A stretch of 21,533 nt of DNA from Benthortus sp964440495 (GTDB lineage: Archaea; Thermoproteota; Nitrososphaeria_A; Caldarchaeales; Wolframiiraptoraceae), in assembly GCA_964440495.1 (NCBI GenBank), contig CAYTSD010000022.1, positions 1-21,533 on the forward strand. Direction: 5' to 3'. Shown here piece by piece: positions 1 through 7,806 of this stretch. The position numbers and the translations under genes were made by a program. How positions within the stretch are numbered: the stretch's first letter is position 1; each line of letters begins with the position of its first letter. The notes under the pieces are model-generated. The model saw only the letters and a program-made list of their open reading frames with translations. It did no database searches and was not told where the DNA came from.

Positions 1-1100
1 GATGGCAAATAAAATATTCCTAGAGGCTAAAAACACAAATGTTTAATAATATTGAATAAGATCAAGAATAAAGAGAGTATAGCCTTATATGTTAAGTGAA
101 ATGTAAAAATAATTGATGTGCATGGAATATGGAACTTGATGAATTGAACAAAATGATAAAGGTATGTAAAAAATGCAGGTTATCTGAAACAAGAACGAAT
201 GCTATCTGCGGAGAGGGAGATTCGAATGCTAAAATTATGTTAATTGCTCAGGCACCAGGAGAAAAAGAGGATAAAAAGGGAAGGATGTTCGTTGGTGCTT
301 CAGGGAAAGTATTAGATGAATTACTAAGCAAAGCGGGAATCAGAAGGAGAGAAATTTATATGACAAATCTAATTAAATGCATGCTTCCAAAATACAGAAA
401 ACCCAAGCAGGAAGAAATTGAAGCCTGTAGTTATTACCTAAATGAAGAGATTAAATTGATAAATCCAAAGATATTGGTTCCTTTAGGTTATTATGCTACT
501 CATTATATTTTTCAAAAATATAGTATTTCGTTACCTGCAAAAGTAAAATTCTCTTCAGTTTATGGTAAACTTTTTCTAGCTAAGAATAAAAAGATATTGC
601 CTTTGCCTCATCCTGCAAGCCTTCTTTATGATCCTGACATTAAGCAAGATTTAATAAAAAACTACAGGAAATTGCAGGTATTACTTAGAGATTGTAAGTG
701 GTATCCAATATGCCCGATGAAGAGATTCTATGAAGAAGGAAAGTTAGATAAGAAGTGGATAGAATTGTACTGTAAGGGAGACTGGGAAAGCTGTATCCGT
801 TATCAGATGGAAGAGAGGGGTGAACCACACCCAAATTGGATGCTTCCGGATGGAACTTTAGATGAAAAATTACGTAAGCAAGTGGAAAAATGAAAAATTA
901 CCATTAGTTGTTATGTGTAGATGGACTCTACAGCAAAGTGTAGATAAAGATAAACTTCATATCTAATGTCTTAGATTCAGATGGAAAACACTACTTTCAA
1001 GATTTTCGGATTTTAGTGCTCTTACAGGCTTAATTAATAAAATTATGCTTCCTGCTTCTTCGGCCTTAAATTACATGAATTCTAGGCTCTTTCATAAATT
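1..1100. other. AT-rich segment at the left edge
   Basis: By eye this stretch is markedly richer in A and T than everything to its right. Its one gene uses AAA, ATA, TTA and GAA heavily, while genes from 1350 onward prefer AGG, CTC, GAG and GCC. The first 128 bases are nearly all A/T and contain several TATA-like words, for example CTTATATG near 82. The shift occurs around 1100-1140. It suggests a different origin or an island edge, but no transposase, integrase or direct repeat is visible to prove transfer. Confidence 0.6.
129..893 (+). CDS. Family 4 uracil-DNA glycosylase with extra C-terminal Cys-rich domain
   Basis: Removes uracil from DNA, starting base excision repair. The glycosylase domain spans about residues 1-188. 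It has the Cys pair C13/C16 with C84 and C100, the expected ligands of the family 4 iron-sulphur cluster, a GExPGxxED-like motif (AQAPGEKED, 40-48), the FVGASG segment (54-59) and the HPAS motif (161-164). Residues 189-248 add a second module with C189, C195, C215 and C222 and the pattern CP...F...G.LD..WIE.YC.GDW..C.RY.MEE, ending in HPNWMLPDG. I recall similar tails on other prokaryotic proteins but know no function. The ATG at 129 gives the normal N-terminus and lies about 40 bases after a TATA-like box. Codon use is AT-rich, unlike its neighbours, so recent acquisition is possible. Confidence 0.88.
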   Translation: MELDELNKMIKVCKKCRLSETRTNAICGEGDSNAKIMLIAQAPGEKEDKKGRMFVGASGKVLDELLSKAGIRRREIYMTNLIKCMLPKYRKPKQEEIEACSYYLNEEIKLINPKILVPLGYYATHYIFQKYSISLPAKVKFSSVYGKLFLAKNKKILPLPHPASLLYDPDIKQDLIKNYRKLQVLLRDCKWYPICPMKRFYEEGKLDKKWIELYCKGDWESCIRYQMEERGEPHPNWMLPDGTLDEKLRKQVEK

Positions 1101-1349
1101 TATCCAACGTCCCACTCGGAGAATGGTAACACATTAAGTTCTTTTGGGCGGTACATCGCGGCAGGGAATCGATCTCCCGATGCATAGGTTTCGTGCAGCG
1201 CTTACGACAGAGATGACTTATCCGCGCTAGCGTCTAAGGCTGGATTCCTGATAGGTGGGAGTATCCGGGAGAGAGTTGAAGAGAAACACGGTAACTCGGA
1301 TTAGAATAGTTGTAGAAGGCTAATATAGGAGGGGCTGGGAGGCTGGTCT
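894..1349. other. 456-base gene-free gap
   Basis: No convincing ORF on either strand. The first part (to about 1100) is AT-rich and carries a perfect 6-bp hairpin, TGTAGA (916-921) and TCTACA (927-932), just after the glycosylase stop; TGTAGA recurs at 939-944. A TATA-like ATAAATTTAT lies near 1094-1103. From about 1138 the sequence turns GC-richer and contains several complementary segments, described separately. A strong ribosome binding site, GGGAGG (1337-1342), precedes the next gene. Confidence 0.55.
1138..1289 (+). ncRNA. Candidate structured leader or small RNA (unidentified)
   Basis: Complementary segments seen directly: CGCGG (1157-1161) with CCGCG (1222-1226); ATCTC (1172-1176) with GAGAT (1210-1214) nested inside it; CTGGAT (1240-1245) with ATCCGG (1263-1268, one G-T pair); and a possible closing stem of GTTCTTTT (1138-1145) with AAGAGAAAC (1281-1289, one bulge). 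AGCGC (1197-1201) can instead pair with GCGCT (1224-1228), excluding the CGCGG stem. GGGA (1164-1167) and TCCC (1175-1178) form a further alternative hairpin. It would lie in the leader of the membrane protein gene at 1350. It matches no RNA family I recognise, and short complementarities can arise by chance. Confidence 0.25.
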
Positions 1350-2123
1350 GTGTCGGAGCTAAGGTCGAAGCAGGTTGCCTTGGTCATCATGTTCGCATCC
1401 TTCTATCTCGTCCTATCACTTCTTCCAGGTGTTCCTGTTATCGGGATTCCGAAAGCGAAGATACAGCTTGAAGCCGCGGTAGCATCGGTCTTCGGAATAT
1501 TCCTAGGCCCCTACTTAGGAGCATTAACAACGCTCATCGGCGTATCCCTAGCATCCATCTACGGAGGATCAACGCTCTTTAACCTGATATTCTTCGGCGC
1601 ACCTATCTTTAATTCACTTATCTCAGGGTTTCTGGCGAGGGGGAGGTGGAGGATTGCCGCTCTCCTCATGGGGTTAGCTATAACCGGGTTCTGGCTTACC
1701 CCAATCTCGCAGCCATTTTCTAGATACTGGTATGTAGGCTTAGCCGCAACCTATGATAAGATAGCTGCGCTGCTCATCGCCGTAGTGTTGGGCGCCAAGC
1801 TTATCGGCAGGGGGTTGAAGCTAGCTGACCTGAGATGGAGGATTCTGAGATTCTCGATTCCAGTGGTTACTCTGATAGCCTTCATCGGAAGCGAGGCCGA
1901 CGCAAGTATAGGCATATTGATGGTTGCTCTTCCACCAATCTACTCTGGAATATTCAACTTAAGCCTCGACGCCGCTAGGGCGCTCTTCCTAGTAAGCCCC
2001 TTCCTCTATCCAATAATATATATTATTAGGTCATTTATCGCCTCGGCGATCACCCTCACTCTAGCGAACATTCTGAAGCTTATGGGGAAGGAGAGCTTGC
2101 TTGAGGTAAGATTTCAATCTTAA
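1350..2123 (+). CDS. Multi-pass membrane protein, probable ECF transporter S component
   Basis: A 257-residue hydrophobic protein with about six to eight membrane segments. The region around residues 36-90, with an Ile-Phe-Leu-Gly-Pro-Tyr-Leu-Gly-Ala motif followed by an Ile-Gly-Val-Ser helix and an Asn-rich next segment, resembles substrate-binding S components of energy-coupling factor vitamin transporters. These bind a vitamin or metal and depend on a shared ATPase module encoded elsewhere; no EcfA or EcfT gene is in the window. The substrate cannot be deduced. It is longer than most S components (about 180-200 residues), so a different membrane family is possible. The GTG start is supported by GGGAGG seven bases upstream. 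Confidence 0.55.
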   Translation: MSELRSKQVALVIMFASFYLVLSLLPGVPVIGIPKAKIQLEAAVASVFGIFLGPYLGALTTLIGVSLASIYGGSTLFNLIFFGAPIFNSLISGFLARGRWRIAALLMGLAITGFWLTPISQPFSRYWYVGLAATYDKIAALLIAVVLGAKLIGRGLKLADLRWRILRFSIPVVTLIAFIGSEADASIGILMVALPPIYSGIFNLSLDAARALFLVSPFLYPIIYIIRSFIASAITLTLANILKLMGKESLLEVRFQS

Positions 2124-2126
2124 ATA
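2119..2126 (+). promoter_or_regulatory. TATA box for the GH130 gene
   Basis: CTTAAATA, overlapping the stop codon of the preceding gene and about 35 bases before the ATG at 2159. Transcription would start near 2149, leaving a roughly 10-base leader, which agrees with the lack of a ribosome binding site before this gene. Confidence 0.5.
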
Positions 2127-2158
2127 CACCTACATAGGCTACTCTCCTAGAATCACTT

Positions 2159-3256
2159 ATGGGTGTTGAAAGACTTAGGTTTCCTGAAGCTATAGGGGCG
2201 AAAGAAGCTAGAGAGATAAGGAGATATGAGACGGAAGACATCGTAACAAGGTTCGGCGTCATAAGCCCAGAGAGAATAATCTTGAACAACTACCCTGTAA
2301 GTAACCCAGCATCAATCTTCAATGCAAGCGTCATATACAACCACGAAGATGACACTCTGAGAATATTTGCGAGAGTGATCTTCGGATACTATATGTATGT
2401 CAGCAGTATAGTTGGGATAGATGTACCATTAAACGACGTCCTAAACAGGTATGTGAACATAAACAGATACACTGGAAACATGATAATATATCCGTCGACG
2501 AGATACGATGTGTGGGGGGCTGAAGACCCTAGGGTTTACGAGCTGAATGGGAAGCTCTACATGACCTATGTTGGGAGAACCATAAACTACTTCAACGCCA
2601 TGATAAGGAGGAATAGAACTATACCTATTACAGCTATCTATGACGATGATCTCAGGACATGGATTAAGAGGTTTGTCATATCCCTCTCACCCGAGGTTTT
2701 CGGGGAGGTTATCAGCAACAAGAACGCATTCTTCCACCTATCTCCAGATGGGTCGCTGTTCTTTCTACATAGACCTCACCTATCTGATGAAAGTTTCCAT
2801 CTCGTGGCGAGCTTGGTAAGCGATGATGAAGGGCTCGTTGTACGTGGAGAACTCAAGGAGATCGTCATAGATAATGGAATCGATGTGCTGAGACCCAGTG
2901 ATTTTGAGAGTAAGCTTGGGTGGGCTGTACCCGTCATGAGGGTTGGGGATAGCCTGATAGCTCTAGTCCATGCGGTGGACAAGTATGGGGTTGTCTACAG
3001 GGTCTTTGCGGTTCAGCTCAAGTTTTCTAAAGATGAGATTATAGTCGAGGCTGTCACACCTAGATACATTATGGAGCCGAGAACCCCCTATGAGGTTGTA
3101 GGTGACAGGCCTCTAGTAGTTTTTCCATGCGGAGCCACTAGAGTTGGAGATGACTCAATAGTGGTGACCTATGGGGCGGCAGACTACATGATCGGGTTCG
3201 GAGTCCTATCCATAAACAATCTCCTAAGGGAGCTTGATAGAGGCAGAATATACTAG
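2159..3256 (+). CDS. GH130-family glycoside phosphorylase or hydrolase
   Basis: A 365-residue five-bladed beta-propeller enzyme of family GH130 (older name DUF377), whose characterised members phosphorolyse or hydrolyse beta-mannosides such as mannosyl-glucose or mannosyl-N-acetylglucosamine. The diagnostic GAEDPRVYELNGKLYMTY segment is at residues 120-137, and Asp123 of the EDPR motif is the expected catalytic acid. FNASVIY (54-60) and a YGAADYMIGFG closing strand (338 onward) also fit the family. No signal peptide is seen, so it should act in the cytoplasm. It faces a glycosyltransferase/permease pair and may act on the same type of glycan, but the substrate is not determinable. Its stop interlocks with that of the convergent gene. 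Confidence 0.82.
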   Translation: MGVERLRFPEAIGAKEAREIRRYETEDIVTRFGVISPERIILNNYPVSNPASIFNASVIYNHEDDTLRIFARVIFGYYMYVSSIVGIDVPLNDVLNRYVNINRYTGNMIIYPSTRYDVWGAEDPRVYELNGKLYMTYVGRTINYFNAMIRRNRTIPITAIYDDDLRTWIKRFVISLSPEVFGEVISNKNAFFHLSPDGSLFFLHRPHLSDESFHLVASLVSDDEGLVVRGELKEIVIDNGIDVLRPSDFESKLGWAVPVMRVGDSLIALVHAVDKYGVVYRVFAVQLKFSKDEIIVEAVTPRYIMEPRTPYEVVGDRPLVVFPCGATRVGDDSIVVTYGAADYMIGFGVLSINNLLRELDRGRIY

Positions 3257-4386
3257 ATAGACTTCAACAGTTTCACGAATCTCTCCGCCACAACCTCGTC
3301 ACTATTTCTCAGAGCATATTCTCTCGCCTTTTGAGAGATCTTCTTCCTAAGATCCTCGTCATCCATCAGGTTGGTTAGCTTATCTATCAGGTCGTTTATG
3401 TATCCTATTCTATACTTGACCACCACCCCGTATCCTTCTTCATCGGTTGGTAGGAGCTCGAAGTGCCTTGTGTCTGGAACTATTGTCGGCACCCCTGAGT
3501 AGAGTGTCTGAGCTATAGTTGATGAGACCACCACAGCCCGCGTATCGTTCTTAGGCAGTAGATGTATGTCCACTCCCTTGAGATAGCTGTAGAGTTTTCT
3601 AATAACAGGTCTCTCCATGCTCTTTCTAAGCCATCTCTCCTCCACAGGAGGCTTGTCTCCATCGCTGAACATCATCCAATAGGTGAAGGATTTATTCCTC
3701 GCAAGCTTTCTGAGGGCGGAGAGGTAATCGAGGAACTCGAATCCAGGATGTCTCCCGAAGGTGAAGAGTAGAGGGCTCCCATCATAGAATTCAGGTCTAT
3801 AGGGTTTAACCCCCTCTATAATGGCGTAGGGGTACGGTATCTCAAAGCTCTTCTCAACAGCTTTCTCACCATAAACAGAGATAATCTCATCTATGTATCT
3901 TCTATCAAAGACTACTATGGCGTCCCAGTCAATATCCATGAGGGGGTCAATCTGCCTAACATACCCCAAGTGAACTACAAGTATTAGGGGCGCCTTCCTC
4001 TTAATCTCTGGGACAAGTTTCTTAAGCTCGTTAACAGGTAACCTAACATAGGATTCAACTATGAATGCGTCGAAATCATCTGAGAAAATTCTCTCAGAGT
4101 ATATACTACCACCACTTGGATAATGAAACTCATCTGTTTCATCATATATTCTATAGACCCAGGGCTCATCTTCTACAGGGATGTGTCTATGATACCAGTC
4201 TTTCTCAGCTGACTCAAGTGTTGGAGCATAGATTGAGACTTGATGCCCTTTCTCGACCAATTTTCTTCCAAGAAGCTCCGTGTGAAGGCTTATACCGCAT
4301 GTAGCATTCCATCTCCCCATTATGGCGATCCTCGTAGGCTTCGCCTCCATAATTAAATCCTCAACCCTTTTCTTTAAAGCTATCAT
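3253..4386 (-). CDS. GT-B fold glycosyltransferase (GT4-like)
   Basis: Probably transfers a sugar from an activated donor to an unknown acceptor. The N-terminal half begins with a Rossmann strand and a loop rich in Gly, Asn and Cys (residues about 17-35) as in GT4 enzymes. The C-terminal half has the donor-side pattern HFELLPTDEEGYGVVV, corresponding to the Glu-rich motif of this class, then a helical end. No membrane segment is visible. Translation is open back to 4515, but that extension overlaps the upstream permease gene and does not look like the family. The ATG at 4386 shares one base with the permease TGA (coupled translation). An inner ATG at 4350 preceded by GAGG is an alternative. 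It is co-directional with the MFS gene and convergent with GH130. Confidence 0.72.
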   Translation of the reverse strand: MIALKKRVEDLIMEAKPTRIAIMGRWNATCGISLHTELLGRKLVEKGHQVSIYAPTLESAEKDWYHRHIPVEDEPWVYRIYDETDEFHYPSGGSIYSERIFSDDFDAFIVESYVRLPVNELKKLVPEIKRKAPLILVVHLGYVRQIDPLMDIDWDAIVVFDRRYIDEIISVYGEKAVEKSFEIPYPYAIIEGVKPYRPEFYDGSPLLFTFGRHPGFEFLDYLSALRKLARNKSFTYWMMFSDGDKPPVEERWLRKSMERPVIRKLYSYLKGVDIHLLPKNDTRAVVVSSTIAQTLYSGVPTIVPDTRHFELLPTDEEGYGVVVKYRIGYINDLIDKLTNLMDDEDLRKKISQKAREYALRNSDEVVAERFVKLLKSI

Positions 4387-5564
4387 CAGCTTCTCTTTAG
4401 GAGGAGTGTAAAGGCTGCGAGAGCCGTGGCCTCCGACGCTATGCTTAGGAAAATTATTCCACCTAGGCTCCCTATTTGATATAGGTAGGATGTTAGAAGT
4501 CCTCCAGCGAACCATGAGGCTCCGAAGGCCGAGGCATACACCCCGTAGGCTAGCGCCCTCGACTGCGGGGGGACGAGGTCTGCGACGGCGGCTCTCATCA
4601 TGGTCTCAGCTATACCCATGACCAGCCCCCAGGAGACCGCCGCAGAGTAGAGTCCAGCTCTTCCTCCGAGGCCGAAGAGGAGGGGGGTTATAGGTATGGC
4701 CGCAGCGGGCGCCAGTAGAATTGAGGGGACGCCGACTCTATCGTAGAGTAGGCCTATAGGGAATGCGACCGCGGCGTCGACTCCCATAGCTATCAGGTAG
4801 AGGAGTGGAACCTCGCCTGCTGTTAGAGCCCTCATGTTGACTAGCTCTTGGGCATGATAGGAGAAGACCCCCCAGTAGAGGAACCCGAATACGAGGGCTA
4901 TCGAGCCTATGAGATAGATGTGGAATACTCTCCCGAGAGGTTTCGCCCTCTCCCTCCCAGCCCTCACAGCCTTAGGCTCAGGATACCTGCTGTAAGCTAC
5001 CCCTAGGGAGATTAGGGCTAAGGCTGCTGGAACCGCTAGGAGGAGGAAAGCCAGCCTATACCCCTGCTGAAACCCGGCTCCATGGAAGACTATCGAGGCT
5101 CCTACGAGGGCTGGGCCAGCAACCGCTCCTATCTGGTCCATTAGCTCGTGGAGCCCGAAGCCCTTCCCCCTGCCTATCCCCTCGGTGACCTCGGAGAGGA
5201 TTACGTCTCTAGCTGGAGCCCTAAGCCCCTTCCCAAGCCTCTCGACGAAGAAGAGTAGGAGGGCTAGAGGCCAGTCTCCCACCAAGGCTAGGAGGGGGAT
5301 TGAGAGGTTTGTCGCATACCCTATGAAGACTAGGCTCCAGTAGGCTCTCCCCGAGGAGGCTCTCTGAGCCGTAAACCCGCCGACAAGTCTCATGAGGTAG
5401 CTTAGAAGCTCTCCGAGAGCGAGAACCCCTGAGGCAATGGCTGGAGCCGCGAGGACCGAGAGGTAGGCGCCCCCAACCGACCTCGCACCCTCATAGGTCA
5501 TGTCGGCGAAGAGGGAGACGAGCCCAAGAGCTATGAAGGCCAAGAGGAGCCTACGGCTCAGCAT
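4386..5564 (-). CDS. Major facilitator superfamily permease
   Basis: A 392-residue membrane protein with about 12 hydrophobic segments and the MFS layout of two six-helix halves. The loop after helix 4 carries ERLGKGLRAPARD (108-120) followed by a Gly-rich amphipathic stretch, a pattern typical of one prokaryotic MFS subgroup of unknown substrate. A GGAGGAGG ribosome binding site sits directly before the ATG at 5564. It is the first gene of a two-gene operon with the glycosyltransferase, so export or import of a sugar-linked compound is a reasonable but unproven inference. Confidence 0.8.
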   Translation of the reverse strand: MLSRRLLLAFIALGLVSLFADMTYEGARSVGGAYLSVLAAPAIASGVLALGELLSYLMRLVGGFTAQRASSGRAYWSLVFIGYATNLSIPLLALVGDWPLALLLFFVERLGKGLRAPARDVILSEVTEGIGRGKGFGLHELMDQIGAVAGPALVGASIVFHGAGFQQGYRLAFLLLAVPAALALISLGVAYSRYPEPKAVRAGRERAKPLGRVFHIYLIGSIALVFGFLYWGVFSYHAQELVNMRALTAGEVPLLYLIAMGVDAAVAFPIGLLYDRVGVPSILLAPAAAIPITPLLFGLGGRAGLYSAAVSWGLVMGIAETMMRAAVADLVPPQSRALAYGVYASAFGASWFAGGLLTSYLYQIGSLGGIIFLSIASEATALAAFTLLLKRS

Positions 5565-5592
5565 AAGCCTCCTCCATAAGGGGCGACCGCTA

Positions 5593-5601
5593 TTTTAAAT
5601 A
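5593..5601. promoter_or_regulatory. Shared AT-rich promoter core between MFS and S15 genes
   Basis: TTTTAAATA in a GC-rich 68-base divergent gap. It lies about 32-40 bases before the S15 ATG (5633) and 29-37 bases before the MFS ATG (5564), so it is well placed as TATA box for both directions. The sequence is near-symmetric, which suits a bidirectional core. Confidence 0.45.
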
Positions 5602-5632
5602 ATGGCTGCCTCAGCTGCTAGATGGCGGCAAG

Positions 5633-6079
5633 ATGGCGCGGATGCATGCTCGGAAGAGAGGGAAGTCTGGGTCGAAGAGGCCGATAAGCAAGCTTCCACC
5701 CTCATGGCTTAAGCTTACACCCGAAGAGGTTGAGGGACTCGTAGTCAAGTACGCTCGAGAAGGCTACCCACCGAGCATGATAGGAGTCCTTCTGAGAGAT
5801 AGGCATGGAGTCCCCCTAGTAAAGCAGGTTACAGGTAAGAGCATCAAGCAGATACTGAAGGAGAACGGCCTCCTCCCCGAGATCCCCGAAGACTTGGCCA
5901 ACCTACTTGATAGGGCTAGGAGGATGTATGTCCACCTCCAGAAGCATAAGGGAGACCGCTACAACCGTCACCGCCTCCAGCTCGTTGAGGCGAAAATCCA
6001 TAGGCTCGTCAAATACTATAAGAGGACAGGAGAGCTTCCACCAGACTGGGAGCCCAAGCTAATCTACACCTATGGTTAA
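5633..6079 (+). CDS. rps15: 30S ribosomal protein S15 (uS15, archaeal S13e type)
   Basis: Small-subunit protein that binds 16S rRNA in the platform/central domain. The 148-residue length and N-terminal extension (MARMHARKRGKSGSKRP) are characteristic of the archaeal/eukaryotic form. The conserved C-terminal part HKGDRYNRHRLQLVEAKIHRLVKYYK is present, with the RNA-contacting HKGDR...R..L pattern. It is followed by the RecJ-like and Pcc1 genes, a neighbourhood I know from other archaea. A TATA box lies about 35 bases upstream and the leader would be about 10 bases. Confidence 0.96.
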   Translation: MARMHARKRGKSGSKRPISKLPPSWLKLTPEEVEGLVVKYAREGYPPSMIGVLLRDRHGVPLVKQVTGKSIKQILKENGLLPEIPEDLANLLDRARRMYVHLQKHKGDRYNRHRLQLVEAKIHRLVKYYKRTGELPPDWEPKLIYTYG

Positions 6080-6140
6080 CCCTCTTCTTTTAGTTTTATT
6101 AGTGTGGGTATCGAGTCTGTCTCGGAGAGTGTAGGGAGGC

Positions 6141-7577
6141 TTGAATCAAGGCTGCAGCGACTTCCTGAGAAGTGCTGAGAAGGCGGCCGAGACTCTACGC
6201 AGCCTGATAGAGGGGGATAAACTCTTCGCGGTCTTCTGCCACAACGACGCCGATGGAATCTCCTCAGGAGCAATAACGTCCATCATGCTGCTCAGAGAGG
6301 GGGCGAGGTTCACAACACGTTCTGTCAAAAACATCGACGAGATCGTGGAGGCTGTGAGGCAGCTGCCCGATGAAACCGTGATAGTTACGGTTGACATGGG
6401 AAGCGGGTACCTCGAGGAGCTCTCGAAGGTTGCTGGAGAAAAGACCCTCATCATCTTGGATCACCACGAGCCTCTGGGTGAGCCTTCTGAGAAGTGGGTT
6501 CAGGTTAACCCTCATCTCCATGGAATCGATGGCGCAACGGAGGTCAGCGGAGCTGGCGTCGCCTACTTTGTTGCGAAAGCCCTCAACGAGTCGAACATAA
6601 GCTACTCCCCAATAGCCGTTGTAGGCGCTTTAGGGGATATGCAGGATAAGGTTGATGGACGCTCCCTCCATGGGTTGAATCAGCTCATAGTTGACGACGC
6701 TGTCAAGGCGGGGCTTCTAGAAGTTACCGAAGACCTCATCTTCTATGGTAGGAGTTACCGTCCACTTCACATAGCTCTCGCAAGCACTACAAGCCCATTC
6801 ATTCCAGGGATATCTGGAAGCGAGCCGCATGCTGTTAGCTTTCTCTCGAGTATTGGGATAAGGTTGAAGGAGGATGATAGGTGGAGGGTTCTCTCGGAGC
6901 TTAGCGATGAGGAGAAGAAGCTCCTATACAATGGGTTGATGAAGCATCTCGCCTCCCTCGGCCTTCCACCCAGCATAGCCCGCGAACTCGTTGGAAAAGT
7001 CTATGAGCTTAAACGCGAGGAGTCTTGGACCTATCTGAGAGATGCGAGAGAGTTCGCCTCCCTTCTCAACGCATGCGGCAAGACTGGGCATGAGTGGGTT
7101 GGACTATCGCTTGCGATGGGTGCACGTGGAGAACTCTTGGAAGAGGCTCAGAGAATACTGGAGGAGTATAGGGCCAAGCTCGCACAGGCGATGGATTATG
7201 TCATGAGGGAGGAGAATAGGCAGGAGCTCCGATATATTGTGGCGGTTGATGGGGGAGATGTTATAGATGAGAGGATGATAAGCTCCGTGGCCTCGATAAT
7301 ATCCTCCTCGAACGTTCTAGGAGTTGATAAGCCTCTGATAGCCATGGCATCCGGAGACGACCTAGTCAAGGTCTCAGCCAGAGCTAGTAGAAAACTCGTC
7401 GAGGCTGGGCTGGATCTCGGAGAGATAATGAGTAAGGCCTCCAAGATTGTTGGAGGGAGAGGAGGGGGACATAACATAGCCGCTGGAGCGGAGATTCCTA
7501 AGGCTAGGAAGGCGTTATTCCTATTGGAGGTCGATAAGCTTGTCGGAGAGAAGCTCGAGGCTAAGAAGCAGGGCTAG
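6141..7577 (+). CDS. RecJ-like DHH-family phosphoesterase (archaeal exonuclease type)
   Basis: DHH/DHHA1 protein of the archaeal RecJ group, whose studied members are single-strand exonucleases, some acting with the GINS-CMG replication complex. Motif I HNDADG is at 34-39, DMGSG at 85-89, the LDHHEP motif at 106-111, and the C-terminal DHHA1 signature GGRGGGH at 438-444 followed by NIAAGA. All expected Mn-binding Asp/His positions appear intact. The first in-frame start after an in-frame TAG (6132) is TTG 6141, preceded almost immediately by GGGAGG, an unusually short spacing; a CTG at 6165 is less likely. The Pcc1 reading frame begins inside its 3' end. About 478 residues is normal for the family. 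Confidence 0.9.
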   Translation: MNQGCSDFLRSAEKAAETLRSLIEGDKLFAVFCHNDADGISSGAITSIMLLREGARFTTRSVKNIDEIVEAVRQLPDETVIVTVDMGSGYLEELSKVAGEKTLIILDHHEPLGEPSEKWVQVNPHLHGIDGATEVSGAGVAYFVAKALNESNISYSPIAVVGALGDMQDKVDGRSLHGLNQLIVDDAVKAGLLEVTEDLIFYGRSYRPLHIALASTTSPFIPGISGSEPHAVSFLSSIGIRLKEDDRWRVLSELSDEEKKLLYNGLMKHLASLGLPPSIARELVGKVYELKREESWTYLRDAREFASLLNACGKTGHEWVGLSLAMGARGELLEEAQRILEEYRAKLAQAMDYVMREENRQELRYIVAVDGGDVIDERMISSVASIISSSNVLGVDKPLIAMASGDDLVKVSARASRKLVEAGLDLGEIMSKASKIVGGRGGGHNIAAGAEIPKARKALFLLEVDKLVGEKLEAKKQG

Positions 7578-7806
7578 ACTGAGACTAGAGCTTCCAAGCG
7601 TGGAGGAAGCTAGACTAGCATCCGCCGCTGTTGAGCCTGATAATCAGCCTCTCCCGAAGGGCTTGGAGATTGAGATGAAACGCGTAGGGAAGGTTGTCGA
7701 GATTTACGTGGAATGTGACAGGACTCTCGCCTCCCTCCTAGCGACGCTAGACGATATCCTCGCCATGATGCTTCTAGCGCTTAGGGTTTCGAGAAGAGCA
7801 GACTAG
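7540..7806 (+). CDS. pcc1: KEOPS complex subunit Pcc1
   Basis: Small dimerising subunit of KEOPS, the complex that makes the universal t6A modification at position 37 of ANN-decoding tRNAs. The 88-residue protein shows the Pcc1 pattern: an RLELPSVEEA strand-helix start, the AVEPDNQPLPKGLEIEM strand segment (about 32-48) and the C-terminal TLDDILAMMLLA helix. The TTG start at 7540 lies within the end of the RecJ-like gene (38-base overlap) and is supported by GGAGG at 7526-7530. Its 3' end overlaps the convergent metal-repressor gene by 33 bases. Confidence 0.85.
   Translation: MSERSSRLRSRARLRLELPSVEEARLASAAVEPDNQPLPKGLEIEMKRVGKVVEIYVECDRTLASLLATLDDILAMMLLALRVSRRAD

Noticed and set aside
1164..1178. 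Hairpin GGGA-7 nt-TCCC resembling a tRNA T-arm
   Set aside because: The loop lacks the TTCRA pattern on either strand and no matching acceptor or D-arm surrounds it.
1146..1230. Resemblance of the start of this segment (GGCGG..CAT.GCGGCAGGGAA) to archaeal 5S rRNA
   Set aside because: The conserved loop C (CCATxxCGAAC) and the following AAGxTAAGC segment are missing, so it does not continue as 5S rRNA.
4387..4515. N-terminal extension of the glycosyltransferase
   Set aside because: It overlaps the MFS gene end, lacks family similarity, and a coupled ATG at 4386 exists.
6146..7477. Long antisense open frames inside the RecJ-like gene
   Set aside because: Low-complexity Ser/Arg/Leu-rich translations typical of shadows of a GC-rich gene, with no start signals.
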